DNA from: Zoogloeaceae bacterium
Lineage (GTDB): Bacteria > Pseudomonadota > Gammaproteobacteria > Burkholderiales > Rhodocyclaceae
NCBI GenBank assembly: GCA_024235595.1
Contig: JACKMC010000020.1
Coordinates: 1 to 31,493, forward strand
Direction of reading: 5' to 3'
DNA length: 31,493 nucleotides
How positions within the stretch are numbered: the stretch's first letter is position 1; each line of letters opens with the position of its first letter. The notes under the pieces were generated by a model, which was not told the origin of the DNA, did not search any database, and saw nothing but the letters and a program-made list of their open reading frames with translations. Of this stretch, positions 7,979 to 16,284 are shown in pieces. The translations under genes and the position numbers were made by a program.

Positions 7979-8584
7979 TCATGCCCCACCCGGGGCGGCG
8001 ATCAGCGCGTTGTCGCGCAGGAACCTCTGGATGATCTCGAGCCGGCTGCGCACATCGTCGAGTTCGAGCAGCGCCTGCTTCGCGTCGAGCGGAACCGGCA
8101 GGATCTCGGCATAGCGCGCGCCGACCCAGGCCGGATCGTCGAAGCGATGCGGCGCCGGCACGCGCTCACCGAGCTCGGCGACGATCTGCATCAACAATGG
8201 CAGGATGTCGCGCAGCGCCGGCGGATAGGGCCGCGGCGCGGGTTCCGGAAGCCAGCGCACGGTGCCGGTAAGCAGGCCGTTGGTCTCGACCTCGTGATCC
8301 TCGATCGCAAAGCGTCGCTCGCCACGAACGACGATCTCCATCACCCCGGGCTGGGCCATGTCGCACTCGACGATCCGCGCCTCGGTGCCGACGAGCCGCG
8401 GCAGGGCCGGCATGCCGACCTCGGCGCCGGCGGCGATCGCGCAGATGCCGAAGCTGCGATCGTCGCGCAGGCAGCGGCTCACCATGTCGAGGTAACGCGC
8501 CTCGAAGATCCGCAGCGGCAGCAGTCCTTGCGGAAACAGCACGGTATTCAGCGGAAAGAGCGGGAAGTTCTGCGCTTCAGGCAT
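7979..8584 (-). CDS. LON peptidase substrate-binding domain protein
   Basis: This 201-aa protein consists only of the N-terminal (PUA-like) domain of Lon protease, with no AAA+ or protease domain. The diagnostic N-terminus is FPLFPLNTVLFPQGLLPLRI followed by FEARYLDMV, and the helical second half (LPVPLDAKQALLELDDVRSR) matches the family. Stand-alone members are widespread in proteobacteria and their role is not established; binding of unfolded substrates is inferred from Lon. The ATG at 8584 is preferred over the longer frame because AAGG lies seven bases upstream and homology begins there. It is 68 bases downstream of the metallophosphoesterase gene. Confidence 0.92.
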   Translation of the reverse strand: MPEAQNFPLFPLNTVLFPQGLLPLRIFEARYLDMVSRCLRDDRSFGICAIAAGAEVGMPALPRLVGTEARIVECDMAQPGVMEIVVRGERRFAIEDHEVETNGLLTGTVRWLPEPAPRPYPPALRDILPLLMQIVAELGERVPAPHRFDDPAWVGARYAEILPVPLDAKQALLELDDVRSRLEIIQRFLRDNALIAAPGGA

Positions 8585-8652
8585 GGTCGACCTTGCTTGT
8601 CGGGCGCACCCGGATGGTGCCGGGGCAGGTTGAAGGTTGGCGCGGCAGCGCG

Positions 8653-9486
8653 TCACAGCGCGGCGAACTCGCTCCAGCCGCCTTGTTCTGCACGCATGAA
8701 GCGCAGGCTCGCGGCCAGCCGGAACTGGCGCGCGCCCTCATCATAGTCGTGGCGCTCCACCAGCATGGTGGCGCTCGGGCCGGCCTCGAGGCAAATCAGG
8801 TTGAAGGAATTGGGGATGCCGCGACGCGTGCGATGCGACACGCAGGTGCCCGCCAACGCGAGCACCGCCGGCGCGCCTGCGGCGGGATAGCGCGCCGCCG
8901 AGGTGCTCACATAGGGATCGTGGATATGGCCGCCGAGCACCAGATCCACCCCCCACGCGCAGAACATGCGAACCGCCTCGTCGGCGCCGCGCAGCAGGTT
9001 GTGCTCGTCCTGCGCCAGCCGGCAATCGAGCGGGTGGTGCAGCACCACCGCCCGCAGCGGCGCCCCGCCGCCAGGCAAGGCCGCGGCAAGGCCGGCAAGG
9101 TCCAGCTCGCCGTTCTTGTGGCGCGATGGCGGGCAGGAGACGAGGCTGAGCAGCTCCACGTCTCCGACCCGGCGGCTGGCAGCGGGCAGCGGCAGCGCAC
9201 CGAAGTGGGCACGAAAACCGCGATAGGGGTCGAGCAGGCGCAGCGGCAGGTTGAACAGCGGGATGTCGTGATTGCCCGGCACCGCCAGCGACGCCACATC
9301 GCCGAGACTGGCCATGAAGCCTGCAGCGGCAGCGAACTGGGCGTCGCGGGCGCGCTGGGTGATATCCCCCGAGAGCACGATCATGTCGGGCGCGAGGCGT
9401 ACCGCGGCCTCCCTCACCGCGGCCACGACCTCGCCGCGCTCGGTGCCGAAGTGAGGATCGGAGAGGTGCAGGAGGCGCACGCTCAT
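8653..9486 (-). CDS. Calcineurin-like metallophosphoesterase
   Basis: This 277-aa enzyme has the full dimetal phosphoesterase signature: LSDPHFG (Asp10, His12), LSGDIT (Asp41), VPGNHD (Asn72, His73), VVLHHPLD and GGHIHDP. It resembles 3',5'-cyclic-AMP phosphodiesterase-like and Icc-type members, though the substrate is unknown. Its start overlaps the stop of the diacylglycerol-kinase-like gene as ATGA (9483-9486), so the two are translationally coupled; a lipid-phosphate or membrane-related role is therefore plausible but unproven. The open frame continues upstream within the neighbouring gene; that extension is an alanine- and arginine-rich shadow. Confidence 0.92.
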   Translation of the reverse strand: MSVRLLHLSDPHFGTERGEVVAAVREAAVRLAPDMIVLSGDITQRARDAQFAAAAGFMASLGDVASLAVPGNHDIPLFNLPLRLLDPYRGFRAHFGALPLPAASRRVGDVELLSLVSCPPSRHKNGELDLAGLAAALPGGGAPLRAVVLHHPLDCRLAQDEHNLLRGADEAVRMFCAWGVDLVLGGHIHDPYVSTSAARYPAAGAPAVLALAGTCVSHRTRRGIPNSFNLICLEAGPSATMLVERHDYDEGARQFRLAASLRFMRAEQGGWSEFAAL

Positions 9487-10412
9487 GGCGGGGCCGCGGC
9501 GGTGGGCTGGACGAGCCGCAGGGCGCCGGTGGAACGATGGATGGAGAGCGGCGTGGCGAGTCGGAACAGCTCGCCGTCGAGCGCCACCGTCATCTTCCAG
9601 TGGCGGCGCCGGATCACCAGCGAGTCGGCGCAGAAGCTCAGCAGGTTTTCCTCCTCGCCAAGCATGCGCATCAGCCCGTTGAGGGTCATCCTGAGCATCC
9701 CCAGGGTGCCCACCGGCCGCATCACCACCACCGCCAGCCGCCCTTGCTGCATGCAGCCGGCCACGTCGAGCGCGACATCGCGCAGCTGCAGGGCATTGTT
9801 GCCGATGAAGACCATCGGGGTGCGCAGGCGGCGGGTGTGCCCGCCCGCCTCGATCTCGAGCTTCACCGCCGGATGGCCTTTGAGGAAACTCATCAACGTC
9901 GAGGCGATCACTACGAGGCGCTTGCGGCCGAAGCGCGCGGTGCTCTGCTCGCGCTCGGCGATCGCGCGTGCGTAGAGGCCTAGGCTGGCGTTGATCAGGA
10001 ATACATGGCCGTTGACCTCGCCGAGGTCCACCGGCCGCGGCTCGCCGTCCAGCGCCAGCGCCAGCGCGGCGCGCGGATCTTCGGGAATGTGGTGATTCCG
10101 CGCAAAGAAATTGAAGGTCCCCACGGGCACCACCGCAAGCGGCACCTCGCTGCCGGTCAACACCTGGGCGACGCTGCGAATCGTGCCGTCGCCGCCCGCC
10201 GCCACCACCACCCCACCGTCCGCCAGCGCAGCCCGCTCGGCCGCCGCGGCAGCCTCTTCGAGGTCGCGGGGCGTGGCCACCGGGTGCATCTGCAGGCGCG
10301 CACCGCGCGCGGCGCAGAGCGCCGCGGCGAGCGCCTCCAGGTCTGCGCCGGCGCCCTGGCCGGAGGCGCGGTTGGCAAGCAAGTGCAGAACCCGGGGTGA
10401 AGTTGGAGTCAC
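9483..10412 (-). CDS. Diacylglycerol kinase / sphingosine-kinase-like lipid kinase
   Basis: This 309-aa protein carries the DAGK catalytic domain that phosphorylates lipid substrates with ATP: ANRASGQG near the N-terminus, AGGDGTIRSVA (GGDGT nucleotide motif, about residues 72-82), VPVGTFNFFARN and LINASLGLY. The C-terminal half is the beta-sandwich YegS-like domain. The GTG at 10412 is proposed as start, with GGAGGA 12 bases upstream; an in-frame ATG at 10466 is the alternative. It is coupled to the metallophosphoesterase gene by ATGA overlap and follows ubiX by 80 bases. Lipid specificity (DAG versus another lipid) is not visible. Confidence 0.9.
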   Translation of the reverse strand: MTPTSPRVLHLLANRASGQGAGADLEALAAALCAARGARLQMHPVATPRDLEEAAAAAERAALADGGVVVAAGGDGTIRSVAQVLTGSEVPLAVVPVGTFNFFARNHHIPEDPRAALALALDGEPRPVDLGEVNGHVFLINASLGLYARAIAEREQSTARFGRKRLVVIASTLMSFLKGHPAVKLEIEAGGHTRRLRTPMVFIGNNALQLRDVALDVAGCMQQGRLAVVVMRPVGTLGMLRMTLNGLMRMLGEEENLLSFCADSLVIRRRHWKMTVALDGELFRLATPLSIHRSTGALRLVQPTAAAPP

Positions 10413-10492
10413 GGTAGGGGCAATCCTCCGATGAATCGACAATGAAGCCTGGGGCGTCCCGGACATCCCTGCGCTCGAGCGCGGACCGGGCT

Positions 10493-11119
10493 TCAGGCCT
10501 GCGGCGGCGTCTCGCCCCAGCGGGCCATGAGCTGGTGCGCCACGCCGAGCTGGTCGAGCACTCGCGCAACCACGAAATCGACCAGGTCATCGACGCTCTT
10601 GGGGTGGTGGTAGAAGCCCGGGCTGGGCGGCAGGATGCACACGCCGAGGCGCGCGAGCTTGAGCATGTTCTCGAGGTGGATCGCCGAGAGCGGGCTCTCG
10701 CGCGGCACCAGCACCAGCTTGCGCCCCTCCTTGACGACCACGTCGGCGGCGCGTTCGATGAGATTCTGGCTCATGCCGGCGGCGATCGCGGCAAGCGTGC
10801 CCATGGTGCACGGACACACCACCATGGCGTCCGGCGGGTTCGAGCCCGAGGCGGGCGGAGCGAACCACTCCTCGCGCCCGAAGACCCGCAACTGCCCGGG
10901 CTCGGTGGCGAAGCGGGCGCCGAGTTCGGCCTCGAGCTCGGCCGCACGGCCAGGCAGTGCCCAATCCATCTCCTGGCGGGCGACGATCTGCGCAACCTGC
11001 GAATACAGCAGCCACACCCGGCAACCCGCCGCCAGCAGGCACTCCACCAGGCGCAGGCCGTAGGGCATGCCGGAGGCGCCGGTGAAGGCGACGGTGATGG
11101 TGCGGGGCGAATCGCTCAT
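10493..11119 (-). CDS. ubiX: Flavin prenyltransferase UbiX
   Basis: UbiX joins dimethylallyl phosphate to FMN and makes prenylated FMN, the cofactor of UbiD-type decarboxylases used in ubiquinone synthesis and in anaerobic aromatic metabolism. The 208-aa product has AFTGASGMPYG (11-21), MVVCPCTMGTLAAIAAGMSQ, VVKEGRKLVLVPRESPLS, and PPSPGFYHHPKSVDDLVDF, all family hallmarks. The start ATG at 11119 follows an upstream ATG whose frame stops at once. No ubiD is in the window. It lies 32 bases downstream of the transporter binding-protein gene in the same direction, so it may share that operon. Confidence 0.95.
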   Translation of the reverse strand: MSDSPRTITVAFTGASGMPYGLRLVECLLAAGCRVWLLYSQVAQIVARQEMDWALPGRAAELEAELGARFATEPGQLRVFGREEWFAPPASGSNPPDAMVVCPCTMGTLAAIAAGMSQNLIERAADVVVKEGRKLVLVPRESPLSAIHLENMLKLARLGVCILPPSPGFYHHPKSVDDLVDFVVARVLDQLGVAHQLMARWGETPPQA

Positions 11120-11151
11120 CGGTTCATGCTCGCAATGGCCAGGGGCCAAGC

Positions 11152-12312
11152 TTACTTGAGGTAGTCGCTGATGAGCACCCACTTGCCGCCTTCGATGCGT
11201 GCCAGCCGGCCATGGCGGTTGCCGAGATGGTCCTGCGCGCTGAAGTGGTAGGCCGGGCCACCGAAGAAGTCGCGCGTGGTGCTCAGGTTCTCCATCGCAT
11301 GCACGAAGCTCGCCACGGTGAGATCGCGACCCGCCCCGCGCAGGCCCCGGATGAAGACGTCGGCGACGTTGTAGCCCATCACGCTCCACACATTGGGCTC
11401 GGCGTCGTAGCGGGTACGGTAGCGTTCGATCCATTCGCCGAGCCGCTCATTGGCGCCGGCCGGATAGGGGTGCGGCATCACGCTCACGCCATAGAGGCCT
11501 TCCATGGCCTTGCCGCCCAGCTCGTGGGTCTGCGCCGAATAGCCGGAGGCGGTGACCAGCATGTCGACGTTCCAGCCCAGCTTGCGCGCCTCGCTCACCG
11601 CACCCACGGTCTCGCGCACCACCGTGGCGAGCACCACGAAGTCGCAGCCGGCCGCGCGCAGGCGTGCGATCTGGCTGGCGAAGTCGGTGGCGCCGCGCTT
11701 GTAGCCGGTCTTCTCGACCAGCGTCTGGCCGAGCCGCGCCAGCCCCGCCTCGACCCCCTTCATGACCTCGAGACCGTAGTCGTCGTCCTGGTAGAGCAGG
11801 CCGACGCGCTTGTAGCCGTTGTTCCTGACCATCTCCTGCACCGCGGCGCTCATGTAGTCCTGGTAGGGGGCGAAGAGCTGGAACTTGAGCGGATCGAGCG
11901 GCTGGTAGGTCGCCTCATGCGGCGAGAACGGAAAAAGATGCGGTCGCCCGGCGCCGACGATGATCGGCATGGTGGCCATCACCACCGGGGTTCCGAGATC
12001 GCCGAGAAAGGCGAACACGCCGTCGCGCTGCAGCAGCTTGCGGGTCGCCAGCACCGCCTTCTTGGGATCGTAGCCGCTGTCCTCCACGGCGATGCGCAGC
12101 TTGCGTCCATGGACCCCGCCGCGCTCGTTCTCCTCGTCGAAACGCATCACCATGCCGTCGCGGATCGGTGCGCCGAGGATCGCGATCGGCCCCGAGAGAT
12201 CCTGGATGGTGGCGACGCGAATCTGGTCGGCGGTGACGCCCGGCGTGGCCGCGGCAGCCGACCCCGCGAACAGCGCGAGGCACGCCCCCAGCAGGGAAAC
12301 AAGTCTCTTCAT
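11152..12312 (-). CDS. ABC transporter periplasmic substrate-binding protein (branched-chain / aromatic type)
   Basis: This 386-aa LivK-like binding protein would capture an amino acid or aromatic acid in the periplasm and deliver it to the permeases encoded just upstream. It begins with the signal peptide MKRLVSLLGACLALFAGSAA, cut near AAA-TPGV. The mature part has the peripla_BP_6 features DQIRVATIQDLSGPIAILG, VEDSGYDPKKAVLATRKL and GYNVADVFIRGL. The frame is open further upstream, but the ATG at 12312 has GGAG a few bases before it and starts the signal peptide. It is third in livH-livM-livK order. The ligand cannot be read; linkage to iorAB suggests aromatic amino acids or arylacetates. 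Confidence 0.92.
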   Translation of the reverse strand: MKRLVSLLGACLALFAGSAAAATPGVTADQIRVATIQDLSGPIAILGAPIRDGMVMRFDEENERGGVHGRKLRIAVEDSGYDPKKAVLATRKLLQRDGVFAFLGDLGTPVVMATMPIIVGAGRPHLFPFSPHEATYQPLDPLKFQLFAPYQDYMSAAVQEMVRNNGYKRVGLLYQDDDYGLEVMKGVEAGLARLGQTLVEKTGYKRGATDFASQIARLRAAGCDFVVLATVVRETVGAVSEARKLGWNVDMLVTASGYSAQTHELGGKAMEGLYGVSVMPHPYPAGANERLGEWIERYRTRYDAEPNVWSVMGYNVADVFIRGLRGAGRDLTVASFVHAMENLSTTRDFFGGPAYHFSAQDHLGNRHGRLARIEGGKWVLISDYLK

Positions 12313-12352
12313 GGTCGTCTCTCCGGTATTTTCGTTGTGAAGCCTGCCGCGA

Positions 12353-13300
12353 TTATCCCGCCTCGCGCCGCCCTTGTCGCCGCCCGCCCGCAATTCCGCC
12401 CGGCCTCAGGAGAATGATGAGCACGATCAGGACCCCGAAAGCCATCGTCTCGGTGCCCGATGCCGCGGCCCAGCGCGCCGGCAGCAGGTCGGTTGCGAGC
12501 GCGATCAGCTGCGGCAAGGCTACGAAAACGGCGGCGCCCCAGATTGCCCCGGAGAGCCGCCCGACGCCGCCGATGAAGACCAGCATCAAGAGCTCGAAAG
12601 AGAGCTGCAGGCCGAACTGCTCGGGGCTCAGATAGGCCAGCCAGTGCGCATACAGCGCCCCGGCGAGGCCCGCCATGCCGGCCCCGAGCACGAAAGCCAG
12701 GCTGCGCAGCGCGCCACAGTCGATGCCTACTGCGGCAGCGGCGACCTCATCGTCGCGCACCGCCCGCCATGCCCGCCCGAGGCGCGATCCGACCCAGCGG
12801 CGGCAACACCCGTAGGCCACCAGCAGCAGCAAAGCGCTCACCACGAACTGCCCCAGCGGCCCGCTCACGGTCTGGCCGAATAGCTGCAGCGGCGGAATCG
12901 CCAGCCCTGCCGCGCCGCGGGTCAGGCCCTCCCAGCGCACCAGGGCCTCCTCGACCAGCAGGGCGATCGCCAGCGTGCTCATCGCGAAAGCCATGCCACC
13001 GAGTCGCCGCCCCGGCAGCGCCGCCACCCAACCGGCGGCGGCGGCCACCAGCACCGCCAGCGGAAAAGAGGCCCAGGCGGGCCAGCCGGCGACCGCCAGC
13101 GCGCCTTCGACATAGGCACCGATGCCTAGAAAGGCGCCATGGCCGAGCGAGATCTGTCCCGCCTGGCCGAGGATCAGGCTGAGGCCCAGCCCGGCGATCG
13201 CCCAGGTCGCGACGAAGGCGAACTGACTCAACGCGTAGCTGGTGCCGAGCACGGCGATTGCCGCCGCGCCGATGACAAGCGCCAGCAACGAGCCCTTCAT
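12353..13300 (-). CDS. livM: Branched-chain amino acid-type ABC transporter permease, LivM-like
   Basis: This 315-aa inner-membrane permease has about nine hydrophobic segments and the LivM hallmarks LGLSLILGQAGQISLGHGAF and FELLMLVFIGGVGRLSGAIWG. The EAA-like cytoplasmic loop for contact with the ATPase is near GRAWRAVRDDEVAAAAVGID. The start overlaps the stop of the livH-like gene as ATGA. It ends 40 bases before the binding-protein gene. Unlike some LivM proteins it has no fused ATP-binding domain: the C-terminus ends LRPGGIAGGRRQGRREAG. The symbol gives the family, not a proven substrate. Confidence 0.92.
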   Translation of the reverse strand: MKGSLLALVIGAAAIAVLGTSYALSQFAFVATWAIAGLGLSLILGQAGQISLGHGAFLGIGAYVEGALAVAGWPAWASFPLAVLVAAAAGWVAALPGRRLGGMAFAMSTLAIALLVEEALVRWEGLTRGAAGLAIPPLQLFGQTVSGPLGQFVVSALLLLVAYGCCRRWVGSRLGRAWRAVRDDEVAAAAVGIDCGALRSLAFVLGAGMAGLAGALYAHWLAYLSPEQFGLQLSFELLMLVFIGGVGRLSGAIWGAAVFVALPQLIALATDLLPARWAAASGTETMAFGVLIVLIILLRPGGIAGGRRQGRREAG

Positions 13301-14163
13301 GGCGCGCGCCTCGATGCGAACAGGCCGCGCGGGAACACCAGCAAGGCCAGCAGCAGCAGGGCGTAGCCGGTCGCGTCCTTGACGCCCTCGGGCAGGTAGA
13401 GGCCCGCGATCGCCTCGACCACGCCGAGAAAGAGCCCTCCCGCGAGGGCCCCGGGCAGGCTGCTCATGCCACCCAGCACCGCCGCCGGAAAGGCCTTCAG
13501 GGCGATCAGCCCCATGCCGGGAAAGACGAAGGTCATGGGTGCCAGCAGCAGTCCGGCGCAGGCGGCGAGGGCCGCGCCGAGGGCCCAGGCGAGCGTGTGC
13601 ATGCCGCTCACCGAGACGCCCATGAGCGCGGCGATCCGGGGATTCTCGGAGCACGCCCGCAAGGCCAGGCCGGCACGGCTCAAGCGGAAGAACAGGCTCA
13701 GACCGAGGCACAGCAGCGCGGTTGCCGCGATCACCACGAGGTGCTCGCCCGCCACGACGACCGTGCCGAAGCCGATGTGGGCGCCGGCGAACGGCAGCGG
13801 CAGGCGATGCATCTCGTGGCTCGCCGCCGGCACCATGGTGACCGCGCCGCGCAGCATCATGCCGAGCCCGAAGGTGAGCAGCAGCGCGGTGAGGTGCGGC
13901 TGGCCGATCGCCCGGCGCAAGACCCCGCGCTCGAGCAACGCGCCGAACACGAACATTCCCGCCACCGCCGCGCCCGCCGCCGCGATCAAGGGCCAGCCCA
14001 GGCCCTCATGCACATAGAGCGCGGCAAAGGCCCCGAGCATCAACAGCTCGCCCTGCATGAAACTCACCGTCTCGGTGGCCTTGTAGATCAGCACGAAGGA
14101 CAGCGCCACCAGGCCGTAGACACAGCCGGTTGCGATGCCACTGGTTAGGACTTGCGCGAACAT
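13297..14163 (-). CDS. livH: Branched-chain amino acid-type ABC transporter permease, LivH-like
   Basis: This 288-aa permease with about eight membrane segments starts MFAQVLTSGIATGCVYGLVA and carries the LivH motifs ETVSFMQGELLMLGAF and ALMGVSVSGMHTLAWALGAA. The start ATG at 14163 matches the usual N-terminus of the family; the open frame extends upstream to 14211 without homology. It is the first gene of the transporter run and is divergent from iorA. The 240-base divergent region contains the FNR box, but no -10 is seen at the right distance on this strand, so its own promoter is unresolved. Confidence 0.92.
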   Translation of the reverse strand: MFAQVLTSGIATGCVYGLVALSFVLIYKATETVSFMQGELLMLGAFAALYVHEGLGWPLIAAAGAAVAGMFVFGALLERGVLRRAIGQPHLTALLLTFGLGMMLRGAVTMVPAASHEMHRLPLPFAGAHIGFGTVVVAGEHLVVIAATALLCLGLSLFFRLSRAGLALRACSENPRIAALMGVSVSGMHTLAWALGAALAACAGLLLAPMTFVFPGMGLIALKAFPAAVLGGMSSLPGALAGGLFLGVVEAIAGLYLPEGVKDATGYALLLLALLVFPRGLFASRRAP

Positions 14164-14253
14164 GGGCGGGAGGATACCTGTTCGCCGCACACGACAAGCG
14201 GATTCGGCCACGCGACCGCAGCATCCCGCGGACCCTGCGCTCTTTTGCTTCCC

Positions 14254-14302
14254 TTGATCAAGATCAACCGTCGTTCATTGACCGACCGGTAAATTAATCG
14301 CC
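14254..14302 (+). promoter_or_regulatory. FNR/ANR box and class II promoter of iorAB
   Basis: TTGATCAAGATCAA at 14254-14267 matches the FNR consensus TTGAT-N4-ATCAA at every defined base. Its centre (14260.5) is 41.5 bases upstream of 14302, and TAAATT at 14290-14295 is a 4/6 match to the -10 box in exactly the position expected for a start at 14302. This is the geometry of an FNR-activated class II promoter, so iorAB is predicted to be induced at low oxygen. Confidence 0.85.
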
Positions 14303-14344
14303 GGCCGTCACCTTCGACGGCGCACATCGCAGGTCGATGCGAGA

Positions 14345-14363
14345 TTTCGGCGCCTTGCCGAAA
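14345..14363 (+). promoter_or_regulatory. Hairpin in the iorA leader
   Basis: TTTCGGC and GCCGAAA pair perfectly around GCCTT in the predicted 5' untranslated region, 27 bases before the ribosome site GGAG (14391-14394). It may affect mRNA stability or translation; no riboswitch family is recognised. Confidence 0.5.
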
Positions 14364-14403
14364 CCCGCCATCGCCCGCCATCGAGGATCCGGAGACAGCG
14401 CCA

Positions 14404-16284
14404 ATGTCAGCAAGACACCCCGCGCCGGCGCACAGCCGGCAATTTCTTTCCGGTAACGAAGCGGTCGCCCGTGCCGCCTGGGACGCCGGCGTGCGGGTGG
14501 CCGCCGCCTACCCGGGCACGCCGTCCACCGAAATCCTGGAGGTGCTGGCGCGCTATCCGGACCTCTATACCGAATGGTCGGTGAACGAGAAAGTGTCGCT
14601 TGAGGTGGCGCTGGGCGCCTCGATGATGGGCGCCCGCGCCCTGTGCGCGATGAAGCACGTCGGCCTCAACGTGGCCTCGGACGCGCTCATGACGCTCACC
14701 GTAACCGGCGTCGAGGGCGGGCTGGTGATCGTGGTGGCCGACGACGTGGGCATGTCCTCGTCGCAGAACGAGCAGGATTCGCGCTTCTGGGGCCGCTTCG
14801 CCCACCTGCCGGTGCTGGAGCCGGCCGATTCGCAGGAAGCCTATGCGCTGACCCGCGCCGCCTTTGCGATCTCGGAGCAATTCCGCAGCGCGGTGATCGT
14901 TCGACTGACGACGCGCATCTGCCACGTCAAGGGGCTGGTCACGCCGGGCGAACGGGAGCTCGTCGAGCCCAGGGGCTTCGACAAGGATCCGGCGCGCTGG
15001 GTGATGGTGCCGGGCCATGCCAAGCCGCGGCTGCCGCTGATGTTCGAGCGCGAAGCCGCGCTGCGCGAAGCGGCCGAGGCCTCCATGTTCAATGTGCTCG
15101 AAGGGGGCACCGACACCGAGCTGGGTTTCGTCACCTCGGGGCCGGCCGGCATGCATGTGCTCGAAGCCTTTCCGGATGCGCCGGTGCTGCGCCTCGGCTT
15201 TTCGTATCCGCCGCCGCTCGAACGCATTCGCGCCCTCGCCAGCAGCGTGAAGCGACTGGTGGTGGTGGAAGAAACCGAACCCTTGCTCGAAACCGAGCTC
15301 AAGGCCGCGGGCATCGCCTGCCACGGCAAGGACATCCTGCCGCGGCTCGGCGAACTCGCGCCCGACGTGCTCAAGCCGGCGATCGAGCGCTTGCGGCGTG
15401 GCGAACCGCTACCTCGAGCCGAGCCGGCTGCGCCGCAAACGGTCTTTCCGCGGCCGCCGACGCTGTGCGTGGCCTGCCCTCACCTGGGCGTGTATTACAC
15501 CCTCTCGCAGCTTCGCAACGTCCTCATCTCCGGCGATATCGGCTGCTACACGCTGGGCGCCGGCCACCCCTGGAACGCGCTCGACACCTGCATCTCGATG
15601 GGCGCCTCGATGGGCATGGCGCTGGGCATGGACAAGGGCCGCGGCGAGAAAGACGCCAACAAGAAGATCGTCGCGGTGATCGGCGACTCGACCTTCATGC
15701 ACATGGGCATGCAAGGCCTGCTCGACATCACCTGGAACCGCGGCAACGTCACCATCCTGCTGCTCGACAATCGCGCCGTGGGCATGACCGGCGGCCAGGA
15801 CAACCCCGGCTCGGGCCGCGACATCCATGGCGAGGAGACCGCGCGGGTGGACTTTGCCAAGCTGTGCGAGGCGCTGGGCGTGCGCCGTGAGCGCATCCGC
15901 AAGGTCGATCCCTACGAGCTGCCGACGCTGTTCAAGGCGCTGCGCGAGGAGACCAGGATCGAGGAGCCCTCGGTGATCATCACCGACCGCCCCTGCGTGC
16001 TCATCGGCGACTATCGGCCCACGCCCGCCTACCGGGTGATCGACGACAAGTGCACCGGCTGCGGCAACTGCATCGACGTGGGCTGCCCGGCAATCCATGT
16101 GACCCGCCGCGAGCAGGCGACCAAGCCCTCGGGCAAGGTGGTGGATCTGGCCTTCGTGCGCATCGACACCGCAGCCTGCACCGGTTGCGGCCTGTGCGTG
16201 CAGCCGTGCGCACCTGAAGCGATCGTGCATGCGCGCACGGTGCAGCCCTTGTCCTTCGTGCCGCGGCCCGGGAGCGCCGCATGA
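14404..16284 (+). CDS. iorA: Indolepyruvate ferredoxin oxidoreductase, alpha subunit
   Basis: IorA with IorB oxidatively decarboxylates indolepyruvate, phenylpyruvate or similar arylpyruvates to the aryl-acetyl-CoA and reduces ferredoxin. The 626-aa protein has the pyrimidine-binding region at the N-terminus (AAAYPGTPSTEILE, TEWSVNEKVSLEVALGASM), then the TPP-binding domain (GDIGCYTLG at 378-386; GDST at 428 to LLLDN ending at 456), then two [4Fe-4S] motifs: Cys550, 553, 556, 561 and Cys592, 595, 598, 602. The start has GGAG nine bases upstream. It overlaps iorB by ATGA. The FNR box upstream fits an oxygen-sensitive ferredoxin enzyme. The exact arylpyruvate is not deducible. Confidence 0.96.
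   Translation: MSARHPAPAHSRQFLSGNEAVARAAWDAGVRVAAAYPGTPSTEILEVLARYPDLYTEWSVNEKVSLEVALGASMMGARALCAMKHVGLNVASDALMTLTVTGVEGGLVIVVADDVGMSSSQNEQDSRFWGRFAHLPVLEPADSQEAYALTRAAFAISEQFRSAVIVRLTTRICHVKGLVTPGERELVEPRGFDKDPARWVMVPGHAKPRLPLMFEREAALREAAEASMFNVLEGGTDTELGFVTSGPAGMHVLEAFPDAPVLRLGFSYPPPLERIRALASSVKRLVVVEETEPLLETELKAAGIACHGKDILPRLGELAPDVLKPAIERLRRGEPLPRAEPAAPQTVFPRPPTLCVACPHLGVYYTLSQLRNVLISGDIGCYTLGAGHPWNALDTCISMGASMGMALGMDKGRGEKDANKKIVAVIGDSTFMHMGMQGLLDITWNRGNVTILLLDNRAVGMTGGQDNPGSGRDIHGEETARVDFAKLCEALGVRRERIRKVDPYELPTLFKALREETRIEEPSVIITDRPCVLIGDYRPTPAYRVIDDKCTGCGNCIDVGCPAIHVTRREQATKPSGKVVDLAFVRIDTAACTGCGLCVQPCAPEAIVHARTVQPLSFVPRPGSAA

Noticed and set aside
8653..10590. A single minus-strand open frame of 645 codons
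   Set aside because: Only its last 277 codons have homology (metallophosphoesterase). The upstream part overlaps the lipid kinase gene in another frame and is an Ala/Arg/Gly-rich shadow typical of high-GC DNA.
14407..15324. A minus-strand open frame of 305 codons inside iorA
   Set aside because: It is fully antisense to a strongly conserved gene and has the composition of a high-GC mirror frame.
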